The notes beneath the pieces were generated by a model. That model did no database searches. It was given only the letters and a program-made list of their open reading frames with translations, and had not been told where the DNA came from. Position numbers and translations under genes: made by a program. Shown here one piece after another: positions 1 to 10,009 of a stretch of 64,000 nt of DNA (position 1 is the stretch's first letter; every line of letters begins with the position of its first letter). The stretch is from Mycobacterium paragordonae (GTDB lineage Bacteria > Actinomycetota > Actinomycetes > Mycobacteriales > Mycobacteriaceae). The stretch covers positions 6,448,001 through 6,512,000 of the forward strand of contig NZ_CP025546.1 in the NCBI RefSeq assembly GCF_003614435.1, written 5' to 3'.

Positions 1-431
1 GCGGGGCTGTTGGCCAGCGCCGCATACAGAGGTGTGTCCGCCGCGATCGCATGACCGGCCACCGGCGTGATCTGGCTTTCCAGCCCCGCTACGGGCCCCG
101 CCGCGCCGGCGCCGCCACTCACCACGGTTTCGGCCTGCAACGCCGCCTGGTTGGCGGCGTCCACGGTCGCATAGGACTGCGCGCCCGCCCGCAGCAGCTG
201 CACGAACTGCTCATGGAAAGCCCCGGCCTGCGCGCTCAGTTGCTGATAAGCCTGGCCGTGCCAGCCGAACATCGCCGATATCGCCGCCGACACCCCGTCC
301 GCGCCCGGCGCCGGCACGGCCATCGTCGGCACCGCCGCGGAGGCGTTGGCCGCCGCGAGGGTGGAGCCGATTCCTGCCAGATCCGCCGATGCCGCCTCGA
401 GCAGTTCCGGTCTTGCGCTGACGAACGACAT
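1..431 (-). CDS. PE family protein, N-terminal part (cut by window edge)
   Basis: The reading frame starts MSFVSARPELLEAASADL and continues with the alanine-rich helical hairpin of a PE domain (about residues 1-95), then runs off the left edge, so only about 143 residues are visible. PE proteins are mycobacterial surface or secreted proteins that often pair with PPE partners and leave through type VII secretion. The start at 431 was chosen because PE proteins begin MSFV and a GGAAGGG ribosome site lies 6 nt upstream; the ATG at 437 would abut that site. What follows the PE domain (PGRS or a unique region) cannot be told. It diverges from the C39-like gene. Confidence 0.85.
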   Translation of the reverse strand, partial: MSFVSARPELLEAASADLAGIGSTLAAANASAAVPTMAVPAPGADGVSAAISAMFGWHGQAYQQLSAQAGAFHEQFVQLLRAGAQSYATVDAANQAALQAETVVSGGAGAAGPVAGLESQITPVAGHAIAADTPLYAALANSP

Positions 432-501
432 CGCCATCCCTTCCGCCACGGGTCCGATTGCGGTGGCTCAGTAATGCATTTCGTCCGTCGTGGCCGAAGC
501 G

Positions 502-530
502 TTATCAGGACACCGGCACGGATTTAGAAT
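502..530 (+). promoter_or_regulatory. Candidate sigma-A-type promoter
   Basis: TTATCA at 502-507 and TAGAAT at 525-530 are separated by 17 nt. The -10 fits the mycobacterial TANNNT consensus and the -35 matches TTGACA at 4 of 6 positions. It would give a short leader before the start at 561. Inferred from spacing only. Confidence 0.45.
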
Positions 531-560
531 CCCCTCGGGGGCTGGAAGAAATGGATCGCC

Positions 561-1202
561 ATGGCCCCTGATTTCAAGGCCCCTGATTTCAAGGCCAGTG
601 CCAGAGTCGTTGGGCTGGCGGCCGTGGCCTGCTCGCTACTCGGATGCCCCTACACCGCCCAGGCCGACCCGAACACCAGCGGGATGCACGGCGACCCGGG
701 CGCGGCCGCAGCGTACTGGCGCTATCAGAAGCAGGACCGCGACTGCGGGGAGATGGCCGTCGCCGACGTGATCGGCCAGCTCACCGGCAACGAGATCTCG
801 GAGGAGGAGATCGACGGCGCGGCCGGCAACATCCCCAGCAGCTCCCATGCCGGACCGATCTACGCCCCGGGCAACCGGACCAGCAACCGGGACCTGCCGG
901 TGCTGCTCGCGCACTACGGCATCGCGTCCGACGGGATCAAGACCGACCGACCCGCGCTGGAACGTGCCCTGGATCAGGGCCGCAAGGTGATCGCCGGGGT
1001 CAACAACAGAATCCTCTGGGACGAGGGCGGCGACCGCAGCCGGGAGAACCACTTCGTGGTCGTCACCGGCATCGACACCCGAGGCGACATGGTGCATCTC
1101 AACGACAGCGGCATCAAGGCCGGCCGCGACGAGCAGGTCTCGCTGGCCACCTTCGAGGCGGCGTGGGCCACCAGCGGCAATTTCGCCGTCGTGACCAGGT
1201 GA
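561..1202 (+). CDS. Secreted C39-like cysteine peptidase family protein
   Basis: A 213-residue protein with an N-terminal hydrophobic segment (about residues 14-35, ending in an Ala-rich TAQA site), so probably exported. The mature part has a papain-like C39 layout: Cys62 in DCGE, His164 in HFVVVTG and Asp182 in HLND, the expected Cys-His-Asp order. Substrate is unknown; bacterial C39-like proteins include bacteriocin leader peptidases and secreted hydrolases. The N-terminus contains a 15-bp tandem duplication (564-593) encoding APDFK twice. The start is uncertain: GGAAG at 544-548 is closer to an out-of-frame ATG at 551 than to 561. Confidence 0.75.
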   Translation: MAPDFKAPDFKASARVVGLAAVACSLLGCPYTAQADPNTSGMHGDPGAAAAYWRYQKQDRDCGEMAVADVIGQLTGNEISEEEIDGAAGNIPSSSHAGPIYAPGNRTSNRDLPVLLAHYGIASDGIKTDRPALERALDQGRKVIAGVNNRILWDEGGDRSRENHFVVVTGIDTRGDMVHLNDSGIKAGRDEQVSLATFEAAWATSGNFAVVTR

Positions 1203-1220
1203 TCGTGACCTGATCCTGGG

Positions 1221-1832
1221 TCAGACCATGGCCCGGCGGCCCGTCAGCGCACGGCCCAGCGTCAGCTCGTCGGCGAACTCCAAGTCACCGCCCATCGGCA
1301 ATCCGGACGCGATGCGCGTCACGGTCAGGCCGGGGATGTCGCGCAGCATCCGGACCAGGTATGTGGCGGTCGCCTCGCCCTCGGTGTTGGGGTCGGTGGC
1401 GATGATCACCTCGGCGATGTCGACGTCGTCGACGCGCTGACCAATACGGGTCAGCAGCTCCCGGATCCGCAGCTGCTCGGGCCCGATTCCCGACAGGGGA
1501 TCCAGCGCACCACCCAGGACGTGGTAGCGACCACGGAATTCCCGGGTGCGCTCGACGGCCTGGATGTCCTTCGGCTCCTCGACCACACACACCAGCGAGC
1601 CGTCGCGGCGGGGATCGGCACAGATCCGGCACCGCTCGTCGTCGGACACGTTGCCGCAGACCGCGCAGAACCGGACGCCGTCGCGGACCTTGCCCAGCAC
1701 GGCGGTCAGCCGGTCGATGTCCGGCGGTTCCACCGACAACAGATGGAAAGCGATGCGTTGCGCGCTCTTGGGTCCGATGCCCGGCAGCTTGCCGAGCTCG
1801 TCGATCAGATCCTGAACCGGTCCCTCAAACAT
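1221..1832 (-). CDS. recR: Recombination mediator RecR
   Basis: RecR acts with RecO (and RecF) to load RecA on gapped single-stranded DNA during repair in the cytoplasm. The 203-residue protein has the N-terminal helix-hairpin-helix ([16 protein letters not shown]), a zinc finger with Cys56, Cys59, Cys68 and Cys71, and a Toprim domain with VVEEPKD and [12 protein letters not shown]. Length and motifs are standard. It lies 8 bp downstream of the ybaB gene, the usual bacterial ybaB-recR pair, so the two are probably one transcript. Matches M. tuberculosis Rv3715c by position and content. Confidence 0.97.
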   Translation of the reverse strand: MFEGPVQDLIDELGKLPGIGPKSAQRIAFHLLSVEPPDIDRLTAVLGKVRDGVRFCAVCGNVSDDERCRICADPRRDGSLVCVVEEPKDIQAVERTREFRGRYHVLGGALDPLSGIGPEQLRIRELLTRIGQRVDDVDIAEVIIATDPNTEGEATATYLVRMLRDIPGLTVTRIASGLPMGGDLEFADELTLGRALTGRRAMV

Positions 1833-1840
1833 TCCGCAGA

Positions 1841-2188
1841 TCAGACCCCCGGCACACCGGGCGGCGGTCCCGGAGGGGCGGGCGGGCGCATGCCACCGGC
1901 CAGCGCACCGAGGCGCTCCTGCGCCATCGTGGTGACCTGCCTGGACGCGTCGCCCATGGCGCCGACGATCAGGTCCTGCAGGGTCTCGATGTCGTCCGGG
2001 TTGACGACCTTGGGGTCGATCGTCACGCCGATGACTTCACCGCTGCCCTTTACGACGACCTTGACCAGTCCCCCGCCGGCTTGACCGTGCACCTCGGAGT
2101 TAGCCAACTGCTGTTGGGCTTCCAATAGTTTCTGCTGCATCTGCTGTGCCTGCGCCAGCAGCTGCGACATATCGCCTCCGGGTTGCAT
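1841..2188 (-). CDS. ybaB: YbaB/EbfC family nucleoid-associated protein
   Basis: A small DNA-binding protein of 115 residues. It begins [19 protein letters not shown], has the Gln-rich helix followed by the conserved [16 protein letters not shown] strand region, and ends in a short Pro/Gly tail ([10 protein letters not shown]). YbaB proteins form dimers that bind DNA and are almost always next to recR. The start at 2188 was chosen because GAGGGG lies about 7 nt upstream and matches the family start; the frame is open further upstream to 2269 without support. Corresponds to Rv3716c by synteny. Confidence 0.93.
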   Translation of the reverse strand: MQPGGDMSQLLAQAQQMQQKLLEAQQQLANSEVHGQAGGGLVKVVVKGSGEVIGVTIDPKVVNPDDIETLQDLIVGAMGDASRQVTTMAQERLGALAGGMRPPAPPGPPPGVPGV

Positions 2189-2274
2189 GACAGTCCCCTC
2201 GCATCTTGGTCTCGAGTTGGTTTCGCCTGCGGTTGTCGGGCGATTTGAAACATTCAGCGTAGTCCGCACCGCGT

Positions 2275-2280
2275 TACCTT
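2275..2280 (+). promoter_or_regulatory. -10 box of leaderless ami1
   Basis: TACCTT ends exactly 6 nt before the GTG at 2287, the spacing of a leaderless mycobacterial transcript. No Shine-Dalgarno is present, so this box is also the main support for the GTG start. Confidence 0.6.
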
Positions 2281-2286
2281 GGCGCA

Positions 2287-3048
2287 GTGGACGTACGTGT
2301 AGGCCTGCGTGTCGGGTTAGCCATGCTCATCGGGGTGCTCGTTGCTGCTGCCCAGCCGCTGATGCCCAGCGCCGCCGCGGCGCCGGCCAACCTCGCGGGA
2401 ATGGTGGTGTTCATCGATCCCGGCCACAACGGCGCCAACGACGCCTCCATCGGGCGTCAGGTGCCTACGGGCAGGGGCGGCACCAAGGACTGCCAGGCCA
2501 GCGGCACGTCGACCAACAGCGGATATCCGGAGCACACCTTCACCTGGGACACCGCGCTGCGGCTGCGCGCCGCGCTGAACGCGCTTGGCGTACGCACGGC
2601 GATGTCGCGCGGCAATGACAACGCCCTGGGCCCGTGCGTCGACGAACGCGCCAACATGGCCAACGCGCTGCACCCCAACGCCATCGTCAGCCTGCACGGC
2701 GACGGCGGCCCGGCGTCGGGACGCGGTTTCCACGTCAACTATTCGTCCCCGCCGCTGAACGCCGCCCAGTCGGGGCCGTCGGTGCAGTTCGCCCGCGTCA
2801 TGCGTGACCAGCTGCAGGCATCGGGCATCCCGCCGGCCAACTACATCGGGCAGGGCGGCCTCTACGGCCGCGCGGATCTGGCCGGGCTCAACCTGGCGCA
2901 GTACCCGTCGGTCCTGGTGGAACTGGGCAATATGAAGAATCCCGCGGACTCAGCGCTGATGGAGTCCGCAGAGGGCCGGCAGAAGTACGCCGACGCGCTG
3001 GTGCGGGGCGTCGCGGGATTCCTGGCAACCCAGGGGCAGGCGCGCTAG
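2287..3048 (+). CDS. ami1: N-acetylmuramoyl-L-alanine amidase (Ami1, Rv3717-like)
   Basis: A zinc amidase that cleaves the bond between N-acetylmuramic acid and the peptide stem of peptidoglycan. The 253-residue protein has a signal peptide (hydrophobic about 8-32, Ala-rich cleavage region) and an Amidase_3 fold with zinc ligands His47 (DPGHNG), Glu82 (YPEHTF) and His137 (SLHGDG) and catalytic Glu212 (VELGN). Cys69 and Cys117 could form a disulfide in the cell wall. No cell-wall-binding repeats are present, as in the short mycobacterial enzyme. It is convergent with the SRPBCC gene, and a -10 box at 2275-2280 points to a leaderless GTG start. Confidence 0.93.
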   Translation: MDVRVGLRVGLAMLIGVLVAAAQPLMPSAAAAPANLAGMVVFIDPGHNGANDASIGRQVPTGRGGTKDCQASGTSTNSGYPEHTFTWDTALRLRAALNALGVRTAMSRGNDNALGPCVDERANMANALHPNAIVSLHGDGGPASGRGFHVNYSSPPLNAAQSGPSVQFARVMRDQLQASGIPPANYIGQGGLYGRADLAGLNLAQYPSVLVELGNMKNPADSALMESAEGRQKYADALVRGVAGFLATQGQAR

Positions 3049-3071
3049 CCGGGTCAGCCCTCTCAACCCCT

Positions 3072-3509
3072 TTAGCCCTCGACTTCCTTTTTCAGGTTGT
3101 CCAGCACCTGGCCCTGGATCTTCTTCAGCCCGAGCGGTGCGAAGGTCTTCTCGAAAAAACCTTTGACCCCGCCGGCACCGGTCCAGGTGGTGGTGACGGT
3201 GACGCTGGATCCCGGTCCAGCGGGAGCCACCGTCCAATTGATCACCATCGACGAATTGGCGTCCTTCTCGATGACGGTGTGACCCGCGACGTCCACACTG
3301 ACCTGCACGTTGCGTACCCGCGACTCGGTCGCCTGCAGGCGCCACTTGGCCACGGTCCCCTGCCCCTGTCCGCCCTCGAGCACCTCGTACTCGCTGTACT
3401 GCGGTGAGAGGATCTTCGGGCGGACGGTTTTGTAGTCGGCGACCGCGTCGAGCACCTTCGCGGGCTCCGCCTGGATCAAGACGGTGCTGGTTGCTTTCAC
3501 CTGTCCCAT
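3072..3509 (-). CDS. SRPBCC (START-like) family protein, Rv3718c-like
   Basis: A 145-residue single-domain helix-grip protein: N-terminal strand with VKATSTVLIQAEPAKVLDAVADY, central strands (TVAKWRLQATESRV), and a long C-terminal helix (FAPLGLKKIQGQVLDNLKKE). Such proteins bind hydrophobic ligands in a cavity; the ligand here is unknown. There is no signal peptide. A GAGGAG site 9 nt upstream supports the ATG at 3509. Position between ami1 and dnaX matches Rv3718c. Confidence 0.85.
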   Translation of the reverse strand: MGQVKATSTVLIQAEPAKVLDAVADYKTVRPKILSPQYSEYEVLEGGQGQGTVAKWRLQATESRVRNVQVSVDVAGHTVIEKDANSSMVINWTVAPAGPGSSVTVTTTWTGAGGVKGFFEKTFAPLGLKKIQGQVLDNLKKEVEG

Positions 3510-3580
3510 CAGGTGTCACTCCTCTGCTAGGTAGCCGTTGTCGTGGACCACCATACGTAGGGCGGCGCTGCGGGACCGCA

Positions 3581-3982
3581 TCAATTGCCCTCCATCAAGG
3601 CGTACAGCCACGTAAAAAGCGCAAAACCGATCATCGCAAGGACTCCCAGCGCGATTCCGGCCATGAGCGCAGCGAAACCCAGCACGATCCCAGCGATCGC
3701 GAAGCGGCTACCGCCGGCCTCGCCGCGCCGGGCACGGCGCAGGGCGGCACCCCCGACCACCACCGCCACGACGCCCAGGACCGACCCGCCGAGAATCGGC
3801 CAAGCTTTCCCCAACGGAAACACCGTTAAGTCCACCGCCCACGCGATGACCGCGATCACCAACGCAGCCGTCCCAAGACCGTTCTTCGGGCGGGGGACCC
3901 GCGGAGTGAAGCCGGGGTACTGCGGCGGCGACGTTTGCGTTGCTGGGCAAGGAGATTGGGGCTGGTGCGCGGGTTCGGTCAT
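3581..3982 (-). CDS. DUF4190-type small membrane protein
   Basis: A 133-residue protein with a Pro/Gln-rich cytoplasmic N-terminus (about 1-32) followed by three hydrophobic segments (about 37-56, 62-78 and 94-125) and RRARRGEAGG between the second and third. This is the DUF4190 arrangement common in actinobacteria; function is unknown. GGAG about 9 nt upstream supports the start. It stands alone between the SRPBCC gene and the dnaX 3' end; the 191 bp before dnaX show no clear terminator. Confidence 0.7.
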   Translation of the reverse strand: MTEPAHQPQSPCPATQTSPPQYPGFTPRVPRPKNGLGTAALVIAVIAWAVDLTVFPLGKAWPILGGSVLGVVAVVVGGAALRRARRGEAGGSRFAIAGIVLGFAALMAGIALGVLAMIGFALFTWLYALMEGN

Positions 3983-4173
3983 CGTTGTGACTCCATGGAC
4001 CGCTCTGGTTCAGTTCGACTGTCGGACATACTGCGCTACCTCGGCGGCACCGGTAAAGGGTCTTTCGGCCCCGGGTAGGGTTCGCGAACATCTCTATGCT
4101 GCAACCTGATAACACCGCTGCGCTCAGGGGTGCCTTGTTCGGGAGGCCGCACTCGCCGGTGGTGCACTCGCCG

Positions 4174-6009
4174 TCAGCCCTCGATGCGTCGGGCGCCCAA
4201 CTCGCTCTGCAGCAACTCGAGGGCGACCTCTTCGGGATCGCGACGCGGCTCCGACGGATCGGTGCGGCCGGCTTCGGCGAGCATGCTTTCCTCTTCGTCG
4301 CGCTGAAGGGAATCCGGCTCGGGCACAGGCTCTTCCACCCTGGCCGGCGCCGCGCTGATGTCCGCCACGGCCGGCGGGCCGGTCTCGCAACGGACCCGCC
4401 AGTTCACCCCGAGGGCGTCTTTGAGCGCCTCGACGATGACGTCGGCGTTGCGTTGTTCGGACAGCCTCTTGGCCAGCGGCGCCGCCTCGTGCGTCAGCAC
4501 CAGCGTGTCGCCCTCCACGGCCAAAACCGTGGCGCCGGAAAGCATCACCGCGGTGGTGCGGCTGCGCTCGCGGACCTTGTCGCGCACCGTCGGCCACATG
4601 CTTCGCACCGCCGCCGCATTGAGTTCACCCGGGGCCGCTGCCGCCGGCGGCGGGGCCGCTGCGGGGGCAGGTGCCGGTGCCGGCGGGGGCGGCGGTGCCG
4701 ACGTGGGCGGGGGTGGTGGCGGTTCCGGCTTGGGCTCCGGCGCCGGGGCGGGCTCCGGTGGCGGGGTGGACGGCCGCTGGACCGAGCGGCGCACCGGCAC
4801 CGGACGGGCCGGAGCCGCGGCTGCGGCAGGTTCGGCATCGGCGGCCGGGATGGACATGGCCAGCCGGGTCTCGATGCGTTCGACGCGTTGCAGCAGCGCC
4901 GACTCGGCGTCGGAGGCCGAGGGCAGCAGCAGGCGGGCGCACACCACTTCCAGTAGCAGCCGCGGCGCCGTCGCTCCGCGCATCTCGCCGAGGCCGGCCT
5001 GCACCACCTCGGCGTACCGGGTCAGGGTGGCCGGACCGATCCGGGCCGCCTGCTCGCGCATCCGGTCCAGGACGTCCTCCGGGGCGTCGACCACGCCGCG
5101 GGACACCGCGTCGGGCACCGCCTGCAGCACGATCAGGTCGCGGAAGCGCTCCAGCAGGTCGGTGGCGAAGCGCCGCGGGTCGTGGCCCGCGTCGATCACC
5201 GACTCGACGGCTCCGAACAACGCCGCGGCGTCGCCCGCGCCGAGCGCGTCGACGGCGTCGTCGATCAGGGCCACGTCGGTGGCGCCGAGCAGGCCCAGGG
5301 CCCGCTGGTAGTGCACCCGGCCGCCGTCGGATCCGGCGACCAGCTGGTCCAGCACCGAGAGGGTGTCCCTCGGCGAACCGCCGCCCGCCCGGATGACGAG
5401 CGGATATACCGCCTCGTCGACGACCACACCTTCCTGCTCGCAGATGCGCCCGATCAGCGCCCGCATCGTTCGCGGCGGCAGCAGCCGGAACGGATAGTGG
5501 TGGGTCCGGGACCGGATGGTCGGCAGCACCTTCTCCGGTTCGGTGGTGGCGAAGATGAAGATGAGGTGTTCGGGCGGCTCCTCGACGATCTTGAGCAGCG
5601 CGTTGAAGCCGGCAGTGGTCACCATGTGCGCCTCGTCGACGATGAAGACGCGGTAGCGCGACTGCGCGGGCGCGTAGAAGGCGCGGTCGCGCAATTCGCG
5701 GGTGTCGTCGACGCCACCGTGGCTGGCCGCGTCGAGTTCGACGACGTCGATGCTGCCGGGTGCGTTGGGTGCCAGCGCCTGGCAGGAGTCGCAGACGCCA
5801 CACGGAGTGGGCGTCGGGCCCTGCTCACAGTTCAGCGATCGCGCCAGGATGCGCGCCGAGGACGTCTTTCCACAACCGCGCGGCCCGGAGAACAGATAAG
5901 CGTGGTTGATCCGGCCCGCCTGCAGGGCGACGGACAGCGGCTCGGTGACGTGCTCCTGCCCCACCACCTCGGCGAAGGTTGCCGGTCGGTACTTGCGGTA
6001 GAGGGCCAC
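4174..6009 (-). CDS. dnaX: DNA polymerase III subunit gamma/tau
   Basis: Clamp-loader ATPase that assembles the sliding clamp at the replication fork. The 611-residue protein has Walker A GPRGCGKTS (42-50), a four-Cys zinc module (Cys61, Cys70, Cys73, Cys76), Walker B/DEAH-type IVDEAHM and the sensor region FATTEPEKVLPTIRSR. After domain III comes a long Pro/Ala-rich linker (about 400-465) and a tau-type C-terminal domain (about 466-611). The Pro-rich stretch is very G+C-rich and throws long spurious antisense frames. A TAGCCT box 6 nt before the GTG at 6009 indicates a leaderless start. Corresponds to Rv3721c. Confidence 0.97.
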   Translation of the reverse strand: MALYRKYRPATFAEVVGQEHVTEPLSVALQAGRINHAYLFSGPRGCGKTSSARILARSLNCEQGPTPTPCGVCDSCQALAPNAPGSIDVVELDAASHGGVDDTRELRDRAFYAPAQSRYRVFIVDEAHMVTTAGFNALLKIVEEPPEHLIFIFATTEPEKVLPTIRSRTHHYPFRLLPPRTMRALIGRICEQEGVVVDEAVYPLVIRAGGGSPRDTLSVLDQLVAGSDGGRVHYQRALGLLGATDVALIDDAVDALGAGDAAALFGAVESVIDAGHDPRRFATDLLERFRDLIVLQAVPDAVSRGVVDAPEDVLDRMREQAARIGPATLTRYAEVVQAGLGEMRGATAPRLLLEVVCARLLLPSASDAESALLQRVERIETRLAMSIPAADAEPAAAAAPARPVPVRRSVQRPSTPPPEPAPAPEPKPEPPPPPPTSAPPPPPAPAPAPAAAPPPAAAAPGELNAAAVRSMWPTVRDKVRERSRTTAVMLSGATVLAVEGDTLVLTHEAAPLAKRLSEQRNADVIVEALKDALGVNWRVRCETGPPAVADISAAPARVEEPVPEPDSLQRDEEESMLAEAGRTDPSEPRRDPEEVALELLQSELGARRIEG

Positions 6010-6015
6010 GGGAGC

Positions 6016-6021
6016 AGGCTA
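6016..6021 (-). promoter_or_regulatory. -10 box of leaderless dnaX
   Basis: TAGCCT on the minus strand is followed by 6 nt (GCTCCC) and then the GTG at 6009. No ribosome-binding site is present. Confidence 0.55.
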
Positions 6022-6067
6022 CCCACGCCCGGTGACGATGCGCGCCCCGGAGGTCGCGAGGCGGACG

Positions 6068-8170
6068 TTATGCGCTGATCACCGAAACCGTGTTGCTGAA
6101 CATGTTGGCGACATACACCGCGCCGGTGCCAGTGTCGACCGCCACACCCCATGGATTAGAGCCGACGCCGATGGTGGCGGAGACGGTGTGGGTGATCGGA
6201 TTGATCACCGACACGGTGTTGCTGTCGTAGTTGGTGACGAAGACATAGTCGTTGACGGGGCTGACCGCCACCCCGAACGGTGACTGACCCACTCCGATCG
6301 CTGATCCCATGACGGTATTGCTGAAAGAGTTGATCATGGACACGGTGTTGCCGAGAGTGTTCGCAACGAAGACGTGGCCAACTGAGTCGACGGCAACCCC
6401 CCTCGGATAGGGGCCGACACTGATCGACCCGATCACGGTATTGCCGTTCGGATCGATCACCGACACTGTGTTGCTTGCGGCGTTGGTGACGTAGACATCG
6501 CCTCCGGGGTTGATCGCCACCCCGTCCGGGCCCGAGCCGACGCCTATGGACGTAACGGTATTCAATGGCGGATCGATGACCCGGACGGTGTTGCCGGTGG
6601 AGTTGGTCACATAGACGTATCCGCCCGGGTCTGGCTTGACTGCCACCGCGATAGGGTCGGCGCCGACGGGGATCGCTGACCCGATCACGGAATGCGATGA
6701 CGGATCGATGACCGACACGCTGTTGCCGCCGTTGTTGGCCACATAGACGTAGTGACCTGGGTTTGGACTGACCGCCACCGCTCTTGGTTGATTGCCGACA
6801 GCGATTCCTGACCAGGTCACGGCATTGGTGGTCGGATCGATCACCGACACCGTGTCATTCCCGCTGTTGGTGACATAGACGCCGTCGCCGGGATTGACTG
6901 CGATTCCCACCGGCACATGAAATCCGGTGATGGTGGCCACCTTGCCCCCGGAGCCACCGTCACCGCCTACCCCGCCGAGCCCGCCGATCTGCCCACCGCT
7001 GGCAGTGCCGATGCCACCCGCCTTACCCGCAGCACTGAATCCGGCAGCGGCGGCACCGCCTTGACCACCGCCTCCGCCGACCCCGCCGGTGCCACCTAGA
7101 CCGGGCGTCCCCGCAGATCCCGGCGCCCCCAGCAACCCCGACCCGAAGAGTCCGGCGGCTCCCCCCGACCCAGCGAGCCCGCCGTCGCCACCCGCACCGC
7201 CGATCCCGCCGGTACCACCCGCCACAGCCCAGGTCGCACTCAATCCACCGGTCCCGCCTGCGCCCCCGGCGCCGCCATATCCGCCGGCGCCACCGGTGCC
7301 GCCGACCCCGAACAATCCAGAACTTGCGCCCCCGGCTCCACCGTGACCGCCTGCACCCCCGGCAAACCCCACATCACCCGCACCGCCACCCAGAGCACCG
7401 GCGAAACCTACCGCCAACGTCAGCCCACCGGCACCGCCGGACCCGCCGGCACCGCCGAGCCCGAACACCAGCGCACGTGCCACGCCGCCGGCACCGCCAG
7501 CACCACCCGCACCGCCGACGCCAGTCGGGCTGAGAGCACCGCCGCCTCCAGCCCCGCCTGTCCCGCCGGATCCTGCTAACCACCCGCCGGCCCCACCCGC
7601 ACCGCCCGCACCCCCGGCACCGCCTCCGACACCAGGACCACCCGCACCGCCGGCACCGCCACTTCCGAACAGCCCCGCGGCCCCACCGCTGCCGCCCGCT
7701 TGCCCGGCCGCTCCTGAGCCCCCGGCGCCGCCGTTACCCCACAACAACCCGCCATCCCCGCCGGCCTGCCCGCTCCCCGCCGCCCCGCTCACACCATCCC
7801 CGATCAGCGGACGCCCCAACAGCGCCAGCGTGGGGGCATTGATCACACCCACCACCGACTGCTCCACACCCTGCAGTGCCGATAGATTCGCCGCCTCGGC
7901 AGCGGCATACGCCACCGAACTCGCCTTCAATGCCTGCACGAAGCGTTCGTGAACCAGCCCCGCCTGCGCGCCGAGTTCCTGGAACTCCTGCCCGAAGCCA
8001 CCGAAAAGGCGCGCCACCGCCGCCGACACCTCGTCGGCCGCTGCCGGAAGCAATCCCACCGTCGCCGGCGCCGCCGCCACCGAAGCCGATGTAGTCGCCG
8101 CACCTATTCCGGCTGCCTGGGCCGAGAGCGCCGCGACCACTTCTGGCTCAACCACGACAAAGGACAGCAC
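6068..8170 (-). CDS. PE_PGRS protein with C-terminal YVTN beta-propeller
   Basis: A 700-residue protein in three parts: a PE domain (about 1-95, [21 protein letters not shown]), a Gly-Ala PGRS region of GGAGG-type repeats (about 130-400), and a C-terminal domain of seven repeats of about 42 residues, each with a core like [16 protein letters not shown] (about 405-700). Seven YVTN repeats predict a closed seven-bladed propeller, a fold used for binding or surface display. PE_PGRS proteins are exported through type VII systems to the mycobacterial surface. GGAGG about 5 nt upstream of GTG 8170 supports the start. In M. tuberculosis the flanking genes (Rv3721c, Rv3722c) are adjacent, so this gene is an insertion into conserved order. 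Confidence 0.92.
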   Translation of the reverse strand: MLSFVVVEPEVVAALSAQAAGIGAATTSASVAAAPATVGLLPAAADEVSAAVARLFGGFGQEFQELGAQAGLVHERFVQALKASSVAYAAAEAANLSALQGVEQSVVGVINAPTLALLGRPLIGDGVSGAAGSGQAGGDGGLLWGNGGAGGSGAAGQAGGSGGAAGLFGSGGAGGAGGPGVGGGAGGAGGAGGAGGWLAGSGGTGGAGGGGALSPTGVGGAGGAGGAGGVARALVFGLGGAGGSGGAGGLTLAVGFAGALGGGAGDVGFAGGAGGHGGAGGASSGLFGVGGTGGAGGYGGAGGAGGTGGLSATWAVAGGTGGIGGAGGDGGLAGSGGAAGLFGSGLLGAPGSAGTPGLGGTGGVGGGGGQGGAAAAGFSAAGKAGGIGTASGGQIGGLGGVGGDGGSGGKVATITGFHVPVGIAVNPGDGVYVTNSGNDTVSVIDPTTNAVTWSGIAVGNQPRAVAVSPNPGHYVYVANNGGNSVSVIDPSSHSVIGSAIPVGADPIAVAVKPDPGGYVYVTNSTGNTVRVIDPPLNTVTSIGVGSGPDGVAINPGGDVYVTNAASNTVSVIDPNGNTVIGSISVGPYPRGVAVDSVGHVFVANTLGNTVSMINSFSNTVMGSAIGVGQSPFGVAVSPVNDYVFVTNYDSNTVSVINPITHTVSATIGVGSNPWGVAVDTGTGAVYVANMFSNTVSVISA

Positions 8171-8343
8171 GACGCCTCCAAACCATCAGACCGCGCAGCA
8201 CCCGCCTGCCGCGGCAGCAAGATGTGTCGACAATTTACGCCCCCGCAAGACTGCGCAAGGATCTTTCGCGCAAGCAAGGTGTTGGTGCTGCGCTCAGGGC
8301 GGAGGCCACTCGCACTGCTGCGCCATGAGCGCAGAGTCAACTG

Positions 8344-9744
<1,401 letters not shown>

Positions 9745-9751
9745 ACCGGCG

Positions 9752-9757
9752 AGTGTA
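9752..9757 (-). promoter_or_regulatory. -10 box of the SRP RNA
   Basis: TACACT on the minus strand is followed by 7 nt and then the G that opens the terminal stem of the SRP RNA. No convincing -35 was seen. Confidence 0.5.
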
Positions 9758-9827
9758 GTACCTGGCTTTCCCGGCGTGGCGACGGCCGCGGGAACACCCG
9801 GCCCGCATCAGCAGCTACCATGACCAC

Positions 9828-9913
9828 GGAGGATTCGCCTAGTGGCCTATGGCGCTCGCCTGGAACGCGGGTTGGGTTAACAGCCCTCGCGGGTTCAAAT
9901 CCCGCATCCTCCG
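9828..9913 (+). tRNA. tRNA-Ser (anticodon GGA)
   Basis: The acceptor arms GGAGGAT and ATCCTCC pair over 7 bp, the T arm is GCGGGTTCAAATCCCGC, and a long variable arm is present as expected for serine. The anticodon loop CTGGAAC carries GGA at 9862-9864, reading UCC/UCU. CCA is not encoded. A TACCAT box at 9816-9821 ends 6 nt before the first base, so transcription may start at or next to the mature 5' end. Confidence 0.95.
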
Positions 9914-10009
9914 CTGCACGGTCTGCCGTTTGACCAGGACCGATACCGGAACCGGCTGTCGGGCCCGGTCATTCTCGGCGGCTTGGGTTCACCAGCTTGA
10001 GGGAGTTAT

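Noticed and set aside
4625..5803. Long Arg/Pro-rich frames on both strands over dnaX
   Set aside because: They mirror the conserved dnaX frame and its Pro/Ala linker; composition is that of out-of-frame G+C-rich DNA.
4174..6009. Programmed frameshift making a separate gamma subunit of dnaX
   Set aside because: No A-AAA-AAG-type slippery site was seen in this G+C-rich gene.
6950..7770. CRISPR-like periodic pattern
   Set aside because: The periodicity is the GGAGGX coding repeat of the PGRS region; spacers are not unique and no cas gene is present.
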